A program made the position numbers and the translations under genes. Positions 54,547 through 63,647 of a DNA stretch of 64,000 nt are shown here, in pieces (positions within the stretch are counted from its first letter, which is position 1; each line of letters opens with the position of its first letter). Below the pieces are notes generated by a model. It saw only the letters and a program-made list of their open reading frames with translations. It made no database searches and was not told the DNA's origin. The DNA comes from Salinimicrobium soli (lineage in GTDB: Bacteria > Bacteroidota > Bacteroidia > Flavobacteriales > Flavobacteriaceae): assembly GCF_048323655.1 (NCBI RefSeq), contig NZ_JBLUWW010000001.1, positions 1 through 64,000 of the forward strand, read 5' to 3'.

Positions 54547-56562
54547 ATGAAACCTCTCAACACAACATTGATCAAATTAACCCTGATGTTCCTGGGAGGT
54601 ATCATCACCGGCTTTTTTCTGGCCATTCCTTTATTTTACCTGTTTTCATCTCTCTCTTTATTCCTACTTCTCTTACTGGTTACTTTTCTGAGGGCCAAAA
54701 AAATGCTTTTTCAGGATCATTCCTTCGGAATGTTCAGCCTGTTGCTATTTTTCTTCCTCGGAATTTTCTGCACCAATCTCCATCTTCCGGAAAACCAGAA
54801 CACTCATTATATTCACCAGATTTCAGCTGAAAAACCACAACACCTTTTAAAGCTAAAAGTTTCCGAGGTACTAAAACCGGATGCTTATAACAGAAAGTAT
54901 ATAGCCGAAGTTCTTTCAATAGATTCCAAACCTTCCGAAGGCAAAATCCTTGTGTACAGAAAGCTGATTCCACAGGATTCGCTGCAAACCGGGAACATTT
55001 TCTACACTTTTGGCAGCTTAGAAGAAATACCCGCTCCTCTTAATCCGCACCAGTTCGACTACCGGCAATACATGGCAAACAAAGAAGTTTTGAAGCAGAT
55101 CAAACCGGACCCTAATAAAGTTATCACCATTGAAAAAGAGGAAAATATCAGCAGCCTTGCCGCGCAATGGAGAGCAACTATTACAGAAAAACTGTCCCAA
55201 AACGGACTCCAAAAGGATGAACTCGCAATCGTTCAGGCGCTACTATTGGGACAAAAACAGGACCTTTCCCCCGAAGTCTACAGAAATTTTGCGGCTGCAG
55301 GAACCGTTCATATTTTGGCAGTTTCGGGTTTGCATGTGGGAATCATTCTTCTCATTCTCAATTGGCTCTTCGGGCCTTTGAAGCGCAGCAAAAAAGGTAA
55401 AATCCTTTCGGCTGTATTTATCATCATATTTCTTTGGGGTTTTGCACTCTTAGCGGGTTTTTCACCTTCGGTAGTCAGGGCAGTGACCATGTTCAGCTTT
55501 ATAGGCCTGGGCATGCAGATCAATCGCCGCACAAGCACGGTTAACTCGGTTTTCCTGTCTCTACTTGTTTTGCTGATGATAAGACCTCAGTTCATCTTTG
55601 AACCCGGTTTTCAGCTCAGTTATATGGCCGTACTTTCAATTGTGCTGATTCAACCGCGGCTCGCCCGATTGTGGCAGCCAACAAATGTCTTTTTATCCTA
55701 TTTCTGGAGTTTGTTGACCACCACCCTTGCTGCTCAGATTGGGGTGCTGCCTCTAAGCCTGTATTATTTTCACCAGTTCCCGGGCCTGTTCTTTCTTTCG
55801 AACCTGCTCATTCTTCCTTTTATGGGAATCTTGCTCTCCGGGGGAATCCTGCTGGTGATCCTGTCCTTACTGGACCTGTTACCTCCATATTTTATGGAAG
55901 CTTACAGCTGGCTAATAAAACAAATGACAGATCTAGTGCAGTGGATCGCGCAGCAGGATTTCTTTATAGTTTCAGAGATCGCCTTTAACAGGTGGGAACT
56001 TTTTGGGTTTTACATTCTTATCATCCTGGGAATTGTGCTGTTGTATAGCTTTAACTATAAAAATCTACGGACTTTTCTCTTCGGAATAATCGTACTACAA
56101 TCTTTTTACCTCTACAGCAGCTCAAGAACTTCTGAAGCCTTGATCTTATTTCATAAATCAAACAATACTATAATAGGGATTCAAAAAGGGCAAAAACTTG
56201 ACCTCTTTAGTCAGGAGGAATCATCAACGGCCGCAATGATCACAAATTTCAGAATTGGGGAAGATCTTGACAGTCTTAGTGCCAATCCCTTTCGGAATGT
56301 ATATAGCCACAAAGGAAAACTACTGCTGGTACTGGATTCTGCTGCTGTGCAACCGGCCATCCCTTCAGGAGTCGATCTTTTACTACTTTCAAAAAACCCA
56401 AAGATCAACCTGGAAAGGACATTGCAGTTCTATACTCCTGAATTAATACTCGCCGACGGGAGCAACTATTGGAATTCGGTAAAAAGATGGGAAGCCACCT
56501 GCAGGAAATACGGAATCCCCTTTTACTACACCGGTGAAAAAGGGGCTTTTAGGATAGAATAG
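54547..56562 (+). CDS. comEC: ComEC/Rec2 family DNA-uptake channel protein
   Basis: 671 residues from the ATG at 54547; the open frame back to a TTG at 54529 adds six residues. An N-terminal DUF4131-like region is followed by the competence channel domain (about 215-480) with 'LAIVQALLLGQKQDL' and 'GTVHILAVSGLHVGIILLIL', where VSGLHVG is the hallmark, and many helices. The remaining C-terminal 130 residues have no HxHxDH motif, so the metallo-beta-lactamase nuclease domain of longer ComEC proteins is absent or degenerate. Confidence 0.9.
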   Translation: MKPLNTTLIKLTLMFLGGIITGFFLAIPLFYLFSSLSLFLLLLLVTFLRAKKMLFQDHSFGMFSLLLFFFLGIFCTNLHLPENQNTHYIHQISAEKPQHLLKLKVSEVLKPDAYNRKYIAEVLSIDSKPSEGKILVYRKLIPQDSLQTGNIFYTFGSLEEIPAPLNPHQFDYRQYMANKEVLKQIKPDPNKVITIEKEENISSLAAQWRATITEKLSQNGLQKDELAIVQALLLGQKQDLSPEVYRNFAAAGTVHILAVSGLHVGIILLILNWLFGPLKRSKKGKILSAVFIIIFLWGFALLAGFSPSVVRAVTMFSFIGLGMQINRRTSTVNSVFLSLLVLLMIRPQFIFEPGFQLSYMAVLSIVLIQPRLARLWQPTNVFLSYFWSLLTTTLAAQIGVLPLSLYYFHQFPGLFFLSNLLILPFMGILLSGGILLVILSLLDLLPPYFMEAYSWLIKQMTDLVQWIAQQDFFIVSEIAFNRWELFGFYILIILGIVLLYSFNYKNLRTFLFGIIVLQSFYLYSSSRTSEALILFHKSNNTIIGIQKGQKLDLFSQEESSTAAMITNFRIGEDLDSLSANPFRNVYSHKGKLLLVLDSAAVQPAIPSGVDLLLLSKNPKINLERTLQFYTPELILADGSNYWNSVKRWEATCRKYGIPFYYTGEKGAFRIE

Positions 56563-56564
56563 AT

Positions 56565-57119
56565 CTACTGAGAAACCTCAAAGGTGTTCTCGAAATCTTC
56601 AGAATATTTCTGAAAGGCTTCAGCTGTATTGATTTTCTTATATTCTTCTCCCACAAAAAGCTTCAAAAACACCTCCAGTTGATGAGGAGTCCGATAACCG
56701 GGAATAGGGCCCAAGAGGTTCCCTTTTTCATCGAAAAACACGAGACTGGGATAGGCCTTTATTTTCATTGCAGAAGCAAATTGATGCTGACTGTTACGGC
56801 CTCTTCTGTTAGGATCGTGATTTGGATTGCCAAAGGTCATATCCCGGTATTGGATCTCTTCAGTTCCTTCAGCATTAAATTTTACAGGGTAATAATTCTT
56901 GTTGATGTATTGAGCCACATCCTTATTGGAAAAAGTGTTTCTATCGAGTAATTTACACGGGCCACACCAATCGGTATAGGCATCCATAAATATCTTTTTC
57001 GGCTCCTTTTTCTGAGCTTTCAGCGCTTCATTCATGCTCATCCATTTGATCTCCTGTGCATTTACCGCAGCTGTGACCGTAATAAATAGGAAAAGGAAGC
57101 TGAGTAATATTCTGTGCAT
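56565..57119 (-). CDS. secreted thioredoxin-fold protein
   Basis: 184 residues from the ATG at 57119; the frame extends to a TTG at 57143. Signal peptide ('ILLSFLFLFITVTAAVNAQ'). The active site CGPC lies in 'MDAYTDWCGPCKLLDRNTF', then 'NKDVAQYINKNYYPVKFNAE' and the cis-Pro region 'MKIKAYPSLVFFDEKGN'. A periplasmic disulphide oxidoreductase of the Thioredoxin_7/DUF255-like group; the substrate is not known. Convergent with comEC. Confidence 0.88.
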   Translation of the reverse strand: MHRILLSFLFLFITVTAAVNAQEIKWMSMNEALKAQKKEPKKIFMDAYTDWCGPCKLLDRNTFSNKDVAQYINKNYYPVKFNAEGTEEIQYRDMTFGNPNHDPNRRGRNSQHQFASAMKIKAYPSLVFFDEKGNLLGPIPGYRTPHQLEVFLKLFVGEEYKKINTAEAFQKYSEDFENTFEVSQ

Positions 57120-57162
57120 ATCGTTTTTCTTTCTCTTTGGCAAAAACTATTCCGAAGTTAAT

Positions 57163-57194
57163 TAAAAACACCCTTCCGAAGAAGGGTGTTAAAA
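57163..57194 (-). terminator. terminator of DPP IV-POT-POT operon
   Basis: AACACCCTTC (57167-57176), loop CGAA, GAAGGGTGTT (57181-57190). The A-tract on its left becomes a U-run in the leftward transcript. Confidence 0.88.
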
Positions 57195-57211
57195 CAGTTT
57201 TATAAATTTTG

Positions 57212-59317
57212 TTACCTCACACCGTGCATCAGTTTCTTGATCAATGGATGTAACATGATAGCAAGTAATCCCAACGCCATAGGTACGATGGTAAAGATCA
57301 AAAAGAAAGTAGTCATGTCATATTGGGCGGTAATCTTGTCGATATTCCCTCCCAAAACACCTGCAAGTTTGTTTCCAATCGCAATGGCCACGTACCAGAT
57401 CCCGAACATCATGGCGATCATACGTCCCGGAACCAATTTACTGATATAGGACAAAGCCACCGGGGAGAGACACAACTCACCCAATGTATGGAACAGATAT
57501 GCGAACACTAACCAGATTAAACTAACCGAGGCTACCTGTGCCCCTGCTTCGATTCCTGTAGAACCGAGAGCCAATGAGCCAAAACCGACTCCAAGTAAAA
57601 TAAGACCTAAACCGTATTTTGCAGCCGCACTGGGATTATACTTACTTTCCCACCATTTAGAAAATAAAGGCGCAAAAACAATAATAAACAGAGAGTTGAG
57701 TATTAAAAACCAGGTAGCAGGAATCTCCAGCTCATTTTCATTTATTTTTTTCACCTTTCCTCTTACTATTGTTGAGGAAATACCTTTTTCTTTGTCGGCT
57801 TTCCTGATTTCTGCGGCACTTTCCTCGTCGAGATAAACAAAACTTCCCTGCTTATCTACATCATATAAAAATACCTCATCACCTTCTTCCAAATCTACAG
57901 GTTCAATAACTTTGGTGCTTTGATCGACCAAACGATCAATAGGTTTTACATCTGTAGACTCAGTAACCGCAGCATATGCAAAAACAGGTTCACCAGTTTC
58001 TTCATTTTTTACCTGTTGTTGGGTCTCTTCATCCATTACAGGCGTTTCCACAGTTTGATATTCTATGATATAGGATGAAGAATTCAAATCGCGGTTAATC
58101 ATCCAGAAAATAATGGCCCAAATAATTACGAAACTAAATCCTAAAATAATGTTTGAAAGGGCATACTTCTCAAAAGTTTTCCGAAACAGCTGAACCAATA
58201 CCCATGTAATAATTGCCACCGGAACTATGGTAATTATAATATTCACAATCAAAAATATGGTTGCATAATCGCCCGTCATGATCCTGTTTGTATAGTCATT
58301 TGCGAAAATGGTCATAGAACCACCTGCCTGTTCAAAAGACATCCAGAAAATAACGGTAAAGACGGCAAACATGATAATTGCGAACATTCGATCGCGAACC
58401 ACTTTGGAATATCTGAAAATTCTGGATACGAGCAGGACAAAGAAGAGCACTAAACCTACAATGATAAAACTGTTGGAATAATCGTTACCGTCGATGTTCA
58501 GAATATTAACTCCACTGATCTTAGCCACCGGATCATTAATAATCCAGATGATTCCAATTAGAGCGGAAAGCACGATCAGTGTGATATCAAAAACGGTAAA
58601 TGGATTTAATTTATCGCCTTCAAATTCCAATTTTTCAGATTCTTTTTCACCTTCCTCATTAACCACAGGTTTCTTTCCTACTTCACCAAAAATACCTTGT
58701 GCAAAATAGAATTGAAGCATTCCCAGGAACATAAATACCCCGGCAAGACCAAAACCATAATGCCATCCCACTTTTTCACCTAAATATCCACACAACATGA
58801 TTCCGAGAAAGGCTCCCGCATTAACACCCATGTAAAAAATAGTATATGCGCCATCTTTCTTTTCCGGCACGTCACGGTACATATGTGATATAATGGATGT
58901 AATATTTGGTTTAAAAAATCCATTCCCAACAATTAAACAGCCGATCCCAATGTACAGGAAAGCGTGTATAGATTCCAATGCCATAGAAGCGTGACCGAGG
59001 GTCATAATAAAAGCTCCAATGACTACCGCCCAGCGGTAACCTATATATTTGTCGGCAATATACCCACCTAAAATCGGGGTGAGATATACCAGAGCGGTAT
59101 AAGTACCATATAATGCCAATGCATTTTCTCTGGGCCAGTCCCAGCCACCAAATCCAAGGGAACTAATGAGGAAAAGTACCAGTAAGGCCCGCATTCCGTA
59201 GTAACTGAATCGCTCCCACATTTCCGTAAAAAACAATACGAAAAGGCCTGCAGGATGCCCAAGGACTTTGGACTTAAAAAAGTCCGGATTATTTGTTGTC
59301 GTTACTGTGTCTGCCAT
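57212..59317 (-). CDS. POT-family peptide transporter with central insertion
   Basis: 701 residues; proton-coupled di-/tripeptide importer. N-terminal POT signature 'FFTEMWERFSYYGMRALLVLF' (core ExxERFxYYG), then 'GGYIADKYIGYRW', 'GVNAGAFLGIMLCGYLGE', 'FWMSFEQAGGSMTIF' and 'ELCLSPVALSYISKLVPGR'. It is about 200 residues longer than typical bacterial POTs: two extra helices (about 345-405) and an acidic soluble segment (about 412-530) sit between helices 7 and 8, on the predicted periplasmic side. The start overlaps the end of the preceding transporter gene by 29 bp. Confidence 0.92.
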   Translation of the reverse strand: MADTVTTTNNPDFFKSKVLGHPAGLFVLFFTEMWERFSYYGMRALLVLFLISSLGFGGWDWPRENALALYGTYTALVYLTPILGGYIADKYIGYRWAVVIGAFIMTLGHASMALESIHAFLYIGIGCLIVGNGFFKPNITSIISHMYRDVPEKKDGAYTIFYMGVNAGAFLGIMLCGYLGEKVGWHYGFGLAGVFMFLGMLQFYFAQGIFGEVGKKPVVNEEGEKESEKLEFEGDKLNPFTVFDITLIVLSALIGIIWIINDPVAKISGVNILNIDGNDYSNSFIIVGLVLFFVLLVSRIFRYSKVVRDRMFAIIMFAVFTVIFWMSFEQAGGSMTIFANDYTNRIMTGDYATIFLIVNIIITIVPVAIITWVLVQLFRKTFEKYALSNIILGFSFVIIWAIIFWMINRDLNSSSYIIEYQTVETPVMDEETQQQVKNEETGEPVFAYAAVTESTDVKPIDRLVDQSTKVIEPVDLEEGDEVFLYDVDKQGSFVYLDEESAAEIRKADKEKGISSTIVRGKVKKINENELEIPATWFLILNSLFIIVFAPLFSKWWESKYNPSAAAKYGLGLILLGVGFGSLALGSTGIEAGAQVASVSLIWLVFAYLFHTLGELCLSPVALSYISKLVPGRMIAMMFGIWYVAIAIGNKLAGVLGGNIDKITAQYDMTTFFLIFTIVPMALGLLAIMLHPLIKKLMHGVR

Positions 59318-61229
59318 CTTTATGATGTGTTAATTCGTTATCACCCAATTCAAATTTTTCCTGTTGTGGAAGCTGCTTTTCCTGGTCTTCAACCCCGTGA
59401 GTAAGGCGCTTAAGTGGTTTCAATAACAGAAGAACTATTATACCAAACAAGGCTGTGAATATGGTAATGGACAGGAAGGTTATGAATTCCCTGTCTGTTT
59501 GTACTTCATCAATTATAAATACCCCTGAATAAGTATCAGAATCCTCATCCATCTTGAACTGGAAAGTAACATGATAAGGATTTTCCTGACTCACTTCCTC
59601 TTCATTTAAAATGCTAAGTATCTCATTTTTCTTTTCTGAAAGTTCGAATTGTACAAGATCCAGTACAGATTCATTGTTAGCGATACCTACAGCCTCGAAC
59701 TCTCCGTCTTCAGGATAAATAAGAGCTTTGATCTTAAAGTCTTCTCCTTTTTCAAGAGCTTCAGTATTTGATTCAAGGAATGGTGCAACTTCTGATGGAG
59801 CAGCTGAAAGTTCAATATTGATCGGCTCACTTTGAGATGCTTCCCCAACAATACCGGCCACTTTGTTCCCCAAACCTGTCGCTGCAAAATATACCCCCAT
59901 CATAAGAGAAGCATATTTCACCGGTGCCAGTTTAGTAATAAAGGAAAGTGCTACCGGAGAAGAACAAAGTTCTCCAATGGTATGAAGCAGGTAAGCCAGT
60001 ACCAGCCAGTACATTGCTGATTTTTCAAATCCGGGTTGATACTCTTTTGCAGCAAAAGCCATAAAAATGAATCCAAGTCCCATAATGATCACCCCAGTTG
60101 CCATTTTAAAGAGGGAAGAGGCTTCTTTGTTGTGTAATTTCCGCCTTGCCCAGAAGTTTGCTACCGCCACTCCAAAGAGGATAATAAACATGGCGTTCAA
60201 TGACTGGAACCAGGTTGCAGGTACTTCATTCCCGATCAGCGGCAATGAGAAGCTGAAAGTTCTTTCAGTCTTTTCAAGAGCATAAATGTTCATTAATCCA
60301 CCGGCTTGTTCAAAAGCACCCCAAAATACGATCACCAGGATGAAAGAAAGCAGCATTACTACATAACGGTCTTTCATTACCTGCGAAGTAAGATCTTTAT
60401 ACACCATGAGCATCATGGCAGTCACGAGGGTAAGGAAAATGAACAGAAGACCGTATGGTAAGGACTCGGCTACCAAATAATAGATCGACCCTATCATAAG
60501 TATTGAGGTAATAACCAGCTGTACCGGAGATTTAAAAAGATCTTTGAAAAGATCTCCAAAAGAGGCTCCCTCATCCTGCTCTTCTTTGGAAAGAATATTT
60601 CCAACACTCACCAGATATTTCTGCCCCCAGAGGTAAACGATCAAACCTAAGGCCATTGCGATTCCTGCGAGTCCAAAGCCCCAGTGCCAACCTATCTCCT
60701 CACCCACATATCCTACGATCAAACTTGAAAGGAAAGCTCCCAGGTTGATCCCTATGTAGAAAATGGTGAAACCCTTATCTCTTCGAATGTCTCCTTCTTT
60801 GTATAGACCTCCTACCATTGTCGAGATATTTGGCTTAAGCATTCCAACTCCAGCGATGATAAGACCAAGACCAGTGTAAAAGGCCCACATGGCCTCTACC
60901 GCCAGGATCCCATGACCGGCCACCAGGACGATACCTCCCACAAGAACCGTTTTCTTCTGCCCCAGTAATTTATCGGCAATAATTCCTCCGGGAATTGATG
61001 CAACGTACACAAGCATAGTATACCATCCGTAGAGAGCGATAGCTTCGGCTCCGGACCATCCTAGTCCTGCGTTCCCGCCGGTGGTGGCACTAACAAGGTA
61101 AAGAACAAGGATTGCACGCATTCCGTAGTAGGAAAAGCGCTCCCACATTTCTGTAAAAAATAAAACGTATAATCCTACCGGATGTCCAAAAAGCTCTTTT
61201 TGAGCTGTAGGTGTCGCTGAATTTGCCAT
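59289..61229 (-). CDS. POT-family peptide transporter with C-terminal insertion
   Basis: 646 residues. Same signatures as its neighbour ('FFTEMWERFSYYGMRAILVLY', 'VFWGAFEQAGGLMNIYAL', 'ELCSSPVALSFITKLAPVKY'). The middle has the usual POT length, but about 115 extra residues (about 463-578, acidic, beta-rich) lie between helices 11 and 12, again on the predicted periplasmic side. The tail is charged and His-rich. Its ATG overlaps the DPP IV stop codon (TAATG). Confidence 0.92.
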   Translation of the reverse strand: MANSATPTAQKELFGHPVGLYVLFFTEMWERFSYYGMRAILVLYLVSATTGGNAGLGWSGAEAIALYGWYTMLVYVASIPGGIIADKLLGQKKTVLVGGIVLVAGHGILAVEAMWAFYTGLGLIIAGVGMLKPNISTMVGGLYKEGDIRRDKGFTIFYIGINLGAFLSSLIVGYVGEEIGWHWGFGLAGIAMALGLIVYLWGQKYLVSVGNILSKEEQDEGASFGDLFKDLFKSPVQLVITSILMIGSIYYLVAESLPYGLLFIFLTLVTAMMLMVYKDLTSQVMKDRYVVMLLSFILVIVFWGAFEQAGGLMNIYALEKTERTFSFSLPLIGNEVPATWFQSLNAMFIILFGVAVANFWARRKLHNKEASSLFKMATGVIIMGLGFIFMAFAAKEYQPGFEKSAMYWLVLAYLLHTIGELCSSPVALSFITKLAPVKYASLMMGVYFAATGLGNKVAGIVGEASQSEPINIELSAAPSEVAPFLESNTEALEKGEDFKIKALIYPEDGEFEAVGIANNESVLDLVQFELSEKKNEILSILNEEEVSQENPYHVTFQFKMDEDSDTYSGVFIIDEVQTDREFITFLSITIFTALFGIIVLLLLKPLKRLTHGVEDQEKQLPQQEKFELGDNELTHHKDGRHSNDNK

Positions 61230-63430
61230 TATAGGGATAATTTAGTGTTAGGGTTAATTTCTAAGTGATCTTCAATAAAATTGGTCATGAGCGTGAACAG
61301 GTGCAGACGGGTATTGCCGCCATAGATCCCGTGGTTTTTATCTGGATATATTGCCCAATCAAATTGTTTATTAGCCTGGATCAATGCCTCTATCATTCGC
61401 ATTGAATTCTGTACATGCACATTGTCGTCTCCCGTACCATGAACGATAAGGAGATCTCCTTTAAGCTTTTCTACATGATTTAGCGGAGAATTCTCATCGT
61501 ATCCTGAAGGATTTTCCTGCGGAGTGTCCATATATCGCTCTGTATAAATAGAATCATAGAACCTCCAACTGGTAACGGGTGCCACTGCAATCGCCATTTT
61601 AAAGACATCATTGCCCTTCAGGATCGCATTAGACGCCATAAATCCGCCATAGCTCCAACCCCAAATTCCCATATTGTCCTGATCTATATAATCCAGCTCG
61701 CCCAGTTGTCTGGCTGCCTGAATAAGATCGGCAACTTCATACTTACCGAGTTCATTCTGGGTGATCTTCTTAAAATTAGATCCCTTGTAACCTGTACCGC
61801 GCGGGTCAACAGCAACTACGACATAACCTTTGTTTGCCAGTAACTGGAACCAGTAATCGTTGGAGCTGTAAAATGAATTAGAAACAGTTTGAGAACCCGG
61901 TCCTGAATATTGCACCATGAATAATGGGTATTCCAGAGAAGCATCAAATTTAGGAGGCTTCATCATCCACATGTTCAGATCATTTCCATTGACCGATATG
62001 GTGGAAAATTCTTTGGAAGTAAATGTATAATCAGCAATCTTATTCAACAGGGCTGTGTTGTCTTTGATCTTTCTTAGCAGCTTTCCGTTCTTCGCCAGGT
62101 GAAGCGTGAATTCATAAGGCGTGGTAGCACTTGTAAAACTGTTGATGAAGTAGGTAAAATCAGCACTGAAATCGGCACTGTTCTGGCCTGTCTTTTCAGT
62201 AAGCTGCTTCTTGTGTTTCCCGTTGGTTCCAATGGAGAATACATCCCTGTTGATGCTTCCGTTCTCGGTACTCTGGTAAAAAACCGTTTTCGTTTTTGGG
62301 TCAAGTCCGTAGTAGTTGGTCACGTCCCAATTCCCATCAGTCACCTGCTTCAGAAGTTTCCCTTCTTTGTTGTAAAGGTAAATGTGGTTCCATCCATCTT
62401 TTTCGCTGGTCCAGATAAAACTGTTGTTATCCAAAAATGTCAAATTATCGGTGACATCCACATAAGCATCATCAGTTTCGTTCAGCACCACTTTAACCGA
62501 ATTTTCTTTGGCACTCACGAAAAGAAGGTCCAAAACATTCTGGTGGCGGTTCAATACCTGTGCGCTCAATACTTCAGGATTATTCGTCCACTTTATCCGT
62601 GGAATATAGAAATCTGAATAATCACCAAGTTCTACTGCAGAATTTTCTCCTTTTGCAACATCATACAGGTGCAGTGATACTTCGGAATTCTTTTCACCCG
62701 CCTTCGGATATTTAAAGGTGGTTTTTGAAGGATACAGGTCCTGTCCATAGATATCCATTGAAAATTCAGGAACTTCAGATTCATCAAATTTCAGATAGGC
62801 AATTTTTTCACCCGTTGGGTTCCAGTGAAAAGCTTTCACAAAGGAGAACTCTTCTTCATACACCCAATCTGTGATCCCATTGATGATCTTATTTTTCTCT
62901 CCGTCCTCAGTTACTTTTGTAAATTCTCCTGAAGCCAGTTCTTTGATCAGAATATTATTATCCAGCACGAAAGCCACTTTTTTACCGTCAGGTGAAAGCG
63001 TTGGCTCCTGTATCTTGTGTTCACTTATTTTCTGAAGTTCTTTACTCTGCAGGTCATACACGTAAAAGATTCCGCGGGTAGAATGACGATAAATAGACTC
63101 CAGTTCCGTTCCAAGAATGAGCTTGGTTTCGGTGTCATTAAATTGAAAATCGGTGAAATATGCAATTTCCGGAAGGTTAGCACTGCTTAAGATGGTGCGG
63201 GTCTTTTCTCCGGATTCATAAGAGTACACATCTATTGTGGAAGTACGGGTGGCTCTGTCAAAATTAAGGATCACATACTCCTTTCCATTGTTCAACGACT
63301 GCAGGGATTGCAGGTATTCCTGTCTAAAGGTCCCATTCCAGATTTCGTCAAGAGTGATTTCTTTTTTTTGTGCAGAGACTAACGAAGTGGCCGTTAGCAA
63401 GAAGGCAAAAAGCCTAAAGGTCAATTTCAT
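61229..63430 (-). CDS. dipeptidyl peptidase IV (S9B prolyl oligopeptidase family)
   Basis: 733 residues; releases X-Pro or X-Ala dipeptides from peptide N-termini in the periplasm. Signal peptide to about 20 (SLVSAQ), an N-terminal beta-propeller (about 30-460, including 'DWVYEEEFSFVKAFHWNPTG' with the Glu pair that binds the free N-terminus), then the alpha/beta hydrolase with nucleophile Ser in 'GIWGWSYGGFMA', Asp in 'IVHGTGDDNVHVQ' and His in 'YPDKNHGIYGG'. First gene of the operon with two POT transporters, which can import the dipeptides it makes. Confidence 0.95.
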   Translation of the reverse strand: MKLTFRLFAFLLTATSLVSAQKKEITLDEIWNGTFRQEYLQSLQSLNNGKEYVILNFDRATRTSTIDVYSYESGEKTRTILSSANLPEIAYFTDFQFNDTETKLILGTELESIYRHSTRGIFYVYDLQSKELQKISEHKIQEPTLSPDGKKVAFVLDNNILIKELASGEFTKVTEDGEKNKIINGITDWVYEEEFSFVKAFHWNPTGEKIAYLKFDESEVPEFSMDIYGQDLYPSKTTFKYPKAGEKNSEVSLHLYDVAKGENSAVELGDYSDFYIPRIKWTNNPEVLSAQVLNRHQNVLDLLFVSAKENSVKVVLNETDDAYVDVTDNLTFLDNNSFIWTSEKDGWNHIYLYNKEGKLLKQVTDGNWDVTNYYGLDPKTKTVFYQSTENGSINRDVFSIGTNGKHKKQLTEKTGQNSADFSADFTYFINSFTSATTPYEFTLHLAKNGKLLRKIKDNTALLNKIADYTFTSKEFSTISVNGNDLNMWMMKPPKFDASLEYPLFMVQYSGPGSQTVSNSFYSSNDYWFQLLANKGYVVVAVDPRGTGYKGSNFKKITQNELGKYEVADLIQAARQLGELDYIDQDNMGIWGWSYGGFMASNAILKGNDVFKMAIAVAPVTSWRFYDSIYTERYMDTPQENPSGYDENSPLNHVEKLKGDLLIVHGTGDDNVHVQNSMRMIEALIQANKQFDWAIYPDKNHGIYGGNTRLHLFTLMTNFIEDHLEINPNTKLSL

Positions 63431-63623
63431 CCTATACTGTTAAAAAAATGCTTGCCAAGTTTACTAAAAATTCGTCTAAAAAACAGGTTTTTCAGTGTTA
63501 AATCCTAATAAGATGTTAAAGAAAAATGGCTGTTCTTACTTCTGAAAAAAGTAAAAAAACAGAGGTCTTGAAAACCAGCAGAATAGAAGAGGCATAATTC
63601 TGCCACATATTTTCGAGTAATTG

Positions 63624-63631
63624 TATCTTTG
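63624..63631 (+). promoter_or_regulatory. -7 element of HMG-CoA reductase gene (TATCTTTG)
   Basis: A perfect TAnnTTTG 16 bp before the ATG at 63648; no clear -33 element. Confidence 0.5.
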
Positions 63632-63647
63632 ATCTTCCAAATTGAAT

